Positions 38,913-41,861 of a stretch of 41,861 nt of DNA are shown in pieces. The DNA comes from an uncultured Agathobaculum sp. GTDB taxonomy: Bacteria; Bacillota; Clostridia; Oscillospirales; Butyricicoccaceae. The DNA is taken from positions 1 to 41,861 of the forward strand of contig NZ_CALWUN010000013.1 in NCBI RefSeq assembly GCF_944384735.1, given 5' to 3'. The notes under the pieces are model-generated. The model was not told where the DNA came from, made no database searches, and saw only the letters and a list, made by a program, of their open reading frames with translations. Numbering within the stretch: position 1 is the first letter of the stretch; every line of letters starts with the position of its first letter. Made by a program: the position numbers and the translations under genes.

Positions 38913-41615
38913 ATGAAGTTGCCGCTTTCCTGGCTTTCGGATTATACCGATATTTCCGGCGTCACGCCCAAGGAGTATGACGCGAAACTCACCATGTCCG
39001 GCTCCAAGGTCGAGGAGGTTTACTACCTCGGCGAAGAGATCGAGAATGTCGTGGTCGGCCGCATCAACGAAATGACCCGCCACCCCAATTCCGACCACAT
39101 GTGGATTTGCCAGATCGACGTGGGCGACGAGGTCACCCAGATCTGTACCGGCGCGTGGAACGTCCATGTGGGCGACCTCATCCCGGTCGCCAAGCACAAG
39201 TCCGCCCTGCCCGGCGGTGTCAAGATCACCAAGGGCAAGCTGCGCGGCGAGGTATCGAACGGCATGCTGTGCTCACTCAAGGAGCTGCAGCTCGACGAGC
39301 ACAACGCGCCCTACGCGGTCATCAAGCCCGCCGCAATCTTAAACGACTATGTGTGCCTCAAGGATCAGAAGCCGTCCCTGCCCGACGAGCTAACCGCGGG
39401 CTATAAAATTTACGGCAAGGTGCTGTGCGCCAAGGTGCTGTCGGTCAAGACCGTCGGCTACTCCCAGTACGACCTGACTGTCGACTTCGGCGCGGGTGAG
39501 ACCGCCGTCTCGACCGACTGCTCCAACATCCACGAGGGCGATTTCATTGCGGTCGACACCGCCAAGCTGACCGTCTGCACGCCGGACGACCTGCACGCCC
39601 AGCAGGCCGAGTTCCCGCACTGCATCACCGACGGCATCTATATCTTAAATGAGGACTGCAAGCCGGGCGACGACATCTGCAAGGTGATGGGTCTGGACGA
39701 ATATGTCGCGGACTTCGAGATCACCTCCAACCGCGCCGACTGCTTCAGCGTCATCGGCCTCGCCCGCGAGACCGCCGCGACCTTCGACCGCCCGTTCGCG
39801 GTCAAGGAACCGGTTGTCAAGGGCATCGGCGGCGACATCAACGAGCACATGTCGGTCGAGGTGATCGACACCGACCTATGCCCGCGCTACACCGCGCGTC
39901 TGGTCAAGAACATCAAGATCGAGCCGTCGCCCGCGTGGCTGCGCGCGCGCCTGCACGCCTGCGGCGTGCGCCCGATCAACAACATCGTCGACATCACCAA
40001 CTACGTCATGCTCGAATACGGCCAGCCGATGCACGCATTCGACTACTCCTGCCTGTCCGACGGCAAGATCGTCGTGCGCCGCGCGCGGAACGGCGAGTCG
40101 ATCCAGACGCTCGACGGCGTCGACCACGACCTGACCGACAAGATGCTCGCCATCTGCGACAACGACAAGCCGGTCGCGGTCGCGGGCGTCATGGGCGGCG
40201 CAAACTCCGAGATCGTCGACAGCACCAAGACCGTCGTCTTTGAGTCCGCCTGCTTCCACGGCGCGACCGTGCGCGTCACCGCCAAGGCGCTCGGCATGCG
40301 CACCGAGGCCTCCGGCCGCTTCGAGAAGGGGCTTGACCCGTCGCTGACCATGCCCGCCGTGCAGCGCGCGTGCGAGCTGGTCGAGCTGCTGGGCGCGGGC
40401 GAGGTCGTCGACGGCGTTATCGACGCCTGCGCTGCCGACCTGACCCCCAAGACGCTACCCTTCGAGCCGGACAAGATGAACGATCTGCTCGGCCTCGACC
40501 TGTCGGCCGACGAGCAGAAGGCCTACCTCGAGCGCCTCGCGTTCCGCGTCGAGGACGGCAAGGTCGTCATCCCGTCCTTCCGCGTCGACATTGCGCGCAT
40601 GTGCGATCTGGCCGAGGAGGTCGCGCGCATGTACGGCTACGACAAGATCCCGACCACACTGTACGCCGGCGAAATGGTGCAGGGCGAATACACGCCTAAG
40701 CAGATGGCCGAGCAGGCCGTTTCCGCGACCTGCCGCAGCGCGGGCTTCGACGAGGCGATGAGCCACTCGTTCATCTCCCCGAAGTTCTACGACATGATCG
40801 GCTGGGCCGAGGACGACCCGCGCCGCATCTCGACCACCATCCTGAACCCGCTCGGCGAGGACTTCAGCATCATGCGCACGACCGTGCTGCCGTCCATGCT
40901 GCAATCGCTCGCGCACAACCACGCGCACCGCAACCCGACCGCCTCGCTCTTTGAGCTGGGCATGATCTACACCCCGGTTGTGAGGGACGGCAAGACGGAC
41001 GCCAGTGTGCTGCCGCACGAGCAGAAGGTGCTGACCCTCGGCACCTATGGCCGCCTGTCCTTCTTCCAGTTCAAGGGCGTGATCGAGGCCATCTGCCGCG
41101 AGCTGAACGTCAAGGACGTGCAGTTCGTTGCCGACCAGAACAACCCGTCCTACCACCCCGGCCGCTGCGCCAATATCCTGATCGGCGGCGAGCAGGTCGG
41201 CGTGTTCGGCACGGTGCACCCGACTGTCGCCGCGCGCTACGGCCTGTCCGGCGAGGTGCTCGCCGCTGAGCTGCCGATGGACGCGCTGTTCGACGCGATC
41301 GACCCGGTCAAGCTCTACCACGCGCTGCCCAAGTTCCCGGCATCCACCCGCGATATTGCCGTGCTGGTCGACGACGCAGTGCCGGCGGCTTCCATGCAGG
41401 TCGCGATCGAGCAGGCCGCGGGCAGCATCCTTGAATCCGTCAAGCTGTTCGACGTATACAAGGGCAAGGGCATCCCGGAGGGTAAAAAGTCTGTCGCCTA
41501 CTCGCTCTCGATGCGCGCGGCCGACCGCACGCTGACCGACGACGAGTGCGACAAGGCGATGAAAAATGCGCTGGTAGCGCTGGAAAAAGATTTCGATGCG
41601 GTTTTGCGCGGATAA
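38913..41615 (+). CDS. pheT: phenylalanine--tRNA ligase subunit beta (with insertion)
   Basis: The 900-residue protein (usual length about 800) has the N-terminal EMAP-type tRNA-binding domain (about 42-130, with SNGMLCSLKELQL), the B3/B4 editing core (about 268-400), the B5 domain and the C-terminal anticodon-binding domain (PKFPASTRDIAVLVDD, about 808 onward). The extra length is an insertion at about residues 134-238, between NAPYA and TDGIYIL. It resembles a second, degenerate OB-fold (YGKVLCAKVLSVKTVGYSQYDLTV, SNIHEGDFIAV). Start ATG 38913 follows AAAAGGAG. It is co-transcribed with pheS. Confidence 0.96.
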   Translation: MKLPLSWLSDYTDISGVTPKEYDAKLTMSGSKVEEVYYLGEEIENVVVGRINEMTRHPNSDHMWICQIDVGDEVTQICTGAWNVHVGDLIPVAKHKSALPGGVKITKGKLRGEVSNGMLCSLKELQLDEHNAPYAVIKPAAILNDYVCLKDQKPSLPDELTAGYKIYGKVLCAKVLSVKTVGYSQYDLTVDFGAGETAVSTDCSNIHEGDFIAVDTAKLTVCTPDDLHAQQAEFPHCITDGIYILNEDCKPGDDICKVMGLDEYVADFEITSNRADCFSVIGLARETAATFDRPFAVKEPVVKGIGGDINEHMSVEVIDTDLCPRYTARLVKNIKIEPSPAWLRARLHACGVRPINNIVDITNYVMLEYGQPMHAFDYSCLSDGKIVVRRARNGESIQTLDGVDHDLTDKMLAICDNDKPVAVAGVMGGANSEIVDSTKTVVFESACFHGATVRVTAKALGMRTEASGRFEKGLDPSLTMPAVQRACELVELLGAGEVVDGVIDACAADLTPKTLPFEPDKMNDLLGLDLSADEQKAYLERLAFRVEDGKVVIPSFRVDIARMCDLAEEVARMYGYDKIPTTLYAGEMVQGEYTPKQMAEQAVSATCRSAGFDEAMSHSFISPKFYDMIGWAEDDPRRISTTILNPLGEDFSIMRTTVLPSMLQSLAHNHAHRNPTASLFELGMIYTPVVRDGKTDASVLPHEQKVLTLGTYGRLSFFQFKGVIEAICRELNVKDVQFVADQNNPSYHPGRCANILIGGEQVGVFGTVHPTVAARYGLSGEVLAAELPMDALFDAIDPVKLYHALPKFPASTRDIAVLVDDAVPAASMQVAIEQAAGSILESVKLFDVYKGKGIPEGKKSVAYSLSMRAADRTLTDDECDKAMKNALVALEKDFDAVLRG

Positions 41616-41691
41616 GACTTTACTTTTTTGCCGATTTGTATTATGCTGTTTATAGCAAAAACCAACCGGTAGGATCGGAAAGGAGACAGAC

Positions 41692-41861
41692 ATGCTTGAC
41701 GGCACAAGAAAATTCAGCCTTGTAGACGAGTCCAACAAGGAAATGAAGCGCACCCTGACCGCGGTTTACGACGCACTAAAGGAGAAAGGCTATAACCCGA
41801 TCAACCAGATCGTAGGCTATCTCCTCTCTGAGGACCCGACGTACATCACCAACCACAACAA
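41692..41861 (+). CDS. ireB: IreB family regulatory phosphoprotein (partial, runs off the window)
   Basis: The first 56 codons (start ATG 41692 after GGAAAGGAG) read [14 protein letters not shown]...[41 protein letters not shown]. This is the conserved core of the IreB/UPF0297 family, regulators phosphorylated by the Ser/Thr kinase PrkC/IreK in Gram-positive bacteria. The usual next genes are ruvX and DUF1292, which would lie beyond this window. A separate promoter (TTGCCG and TATAGC) is possible but weak. Confidence 0.95.
   Translation, partial: MLDGTRKFSLVDESNKEMKRTLTAVYDALKEKGYNPINQIVGYLLSEDPTYITNHN

Overview
This window looks like chromosomal DNA from a high-G+C, low-redundancy, probably anaerobic gut Clostridia (Oscillospirales-type Bacillota). 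I infer this from T-box leaders on valS and pheS, an IreB gene, PadR/DUF1700/DUF4097 and PspC envelope genes, an O2-sensitive-looking ferredoxin plus membrane Fe-S protein pair, consensus TTGACA-N17-TATAAT promoters, and very GC-rich third codon positions. No phage, transposase, CRISPR array, tRNA or rRNA gene was seen.

Layout. 1-3.9 kb: the remnant of a PTS EIIA gene broken at its 5' side, then a sugar cluster on the + strand (PfkB-type sugar-phosphate kinase, SorE-like zinc dehydrogenase, DeoR regulator). 4.2-7.1 kb: a FabF-type condensing enzyme with an AMP-forming acyl-CoA ligase. 7.2-8.5 kb (-): a CPA-type antiporter behind a fluoride riboswitch and a perfect promoter. 8.6-9.4 kb: a dicluster ferredoxin and a NapH-like membrane Fe-S protein. 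9.5-11.6 kb: a three-gene MarR/OYE/flavodoxin operon that I read as bilQRS, the bilirubin-to-urobilinogen reductase locus, with the HGDR motif at residues 164-167 of the reductase and two identical operators over its promoter. 12-13 kb: a gene of unknown function. 13.2-16.1 kb: T-box(Val)-valS. 16.2-18.5 kb: an autoregulated PadR/DUF2812 pair followed by a lone moaC.

18.5-28.8 kb is mainly on the - strand: ddl-murI-DUF1934-argS, then ctpA, a divergent TIM-barrel-like protein, prmA, rsmE, a membrane protein and a secreted transglutaminase-like protein. 29-34.7 kb returns to the + strand: PadR-DUF1700-DUF4097, PspC plus a small membrane protein, a short flavodoxin, a GIY-YIG/Nudix fusion, and a purine permease. 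34.9-37.0 kb holds two tandem paralogous membrane proteins and a small secreted protein. 37.0-41.6 kb is T-box(Phe)-pheS-pheT, with pheT carrying an insertion of about 100 residues, and the window ends inside ireB.

How the genes work together: three aminoacyl-tRNA synthetase loci, two rRNA/ribosomal-protein methyltransferases and the Ddl/MurI pair are housekeeping. The accessory functions are bilirubin reduction, fluoride resistance and sugar use. Several intergenic gaps carry clusters of back-to-back perfect hairpins; parts of these are shared between distant gaps, which suggests a dispersed repeat family.
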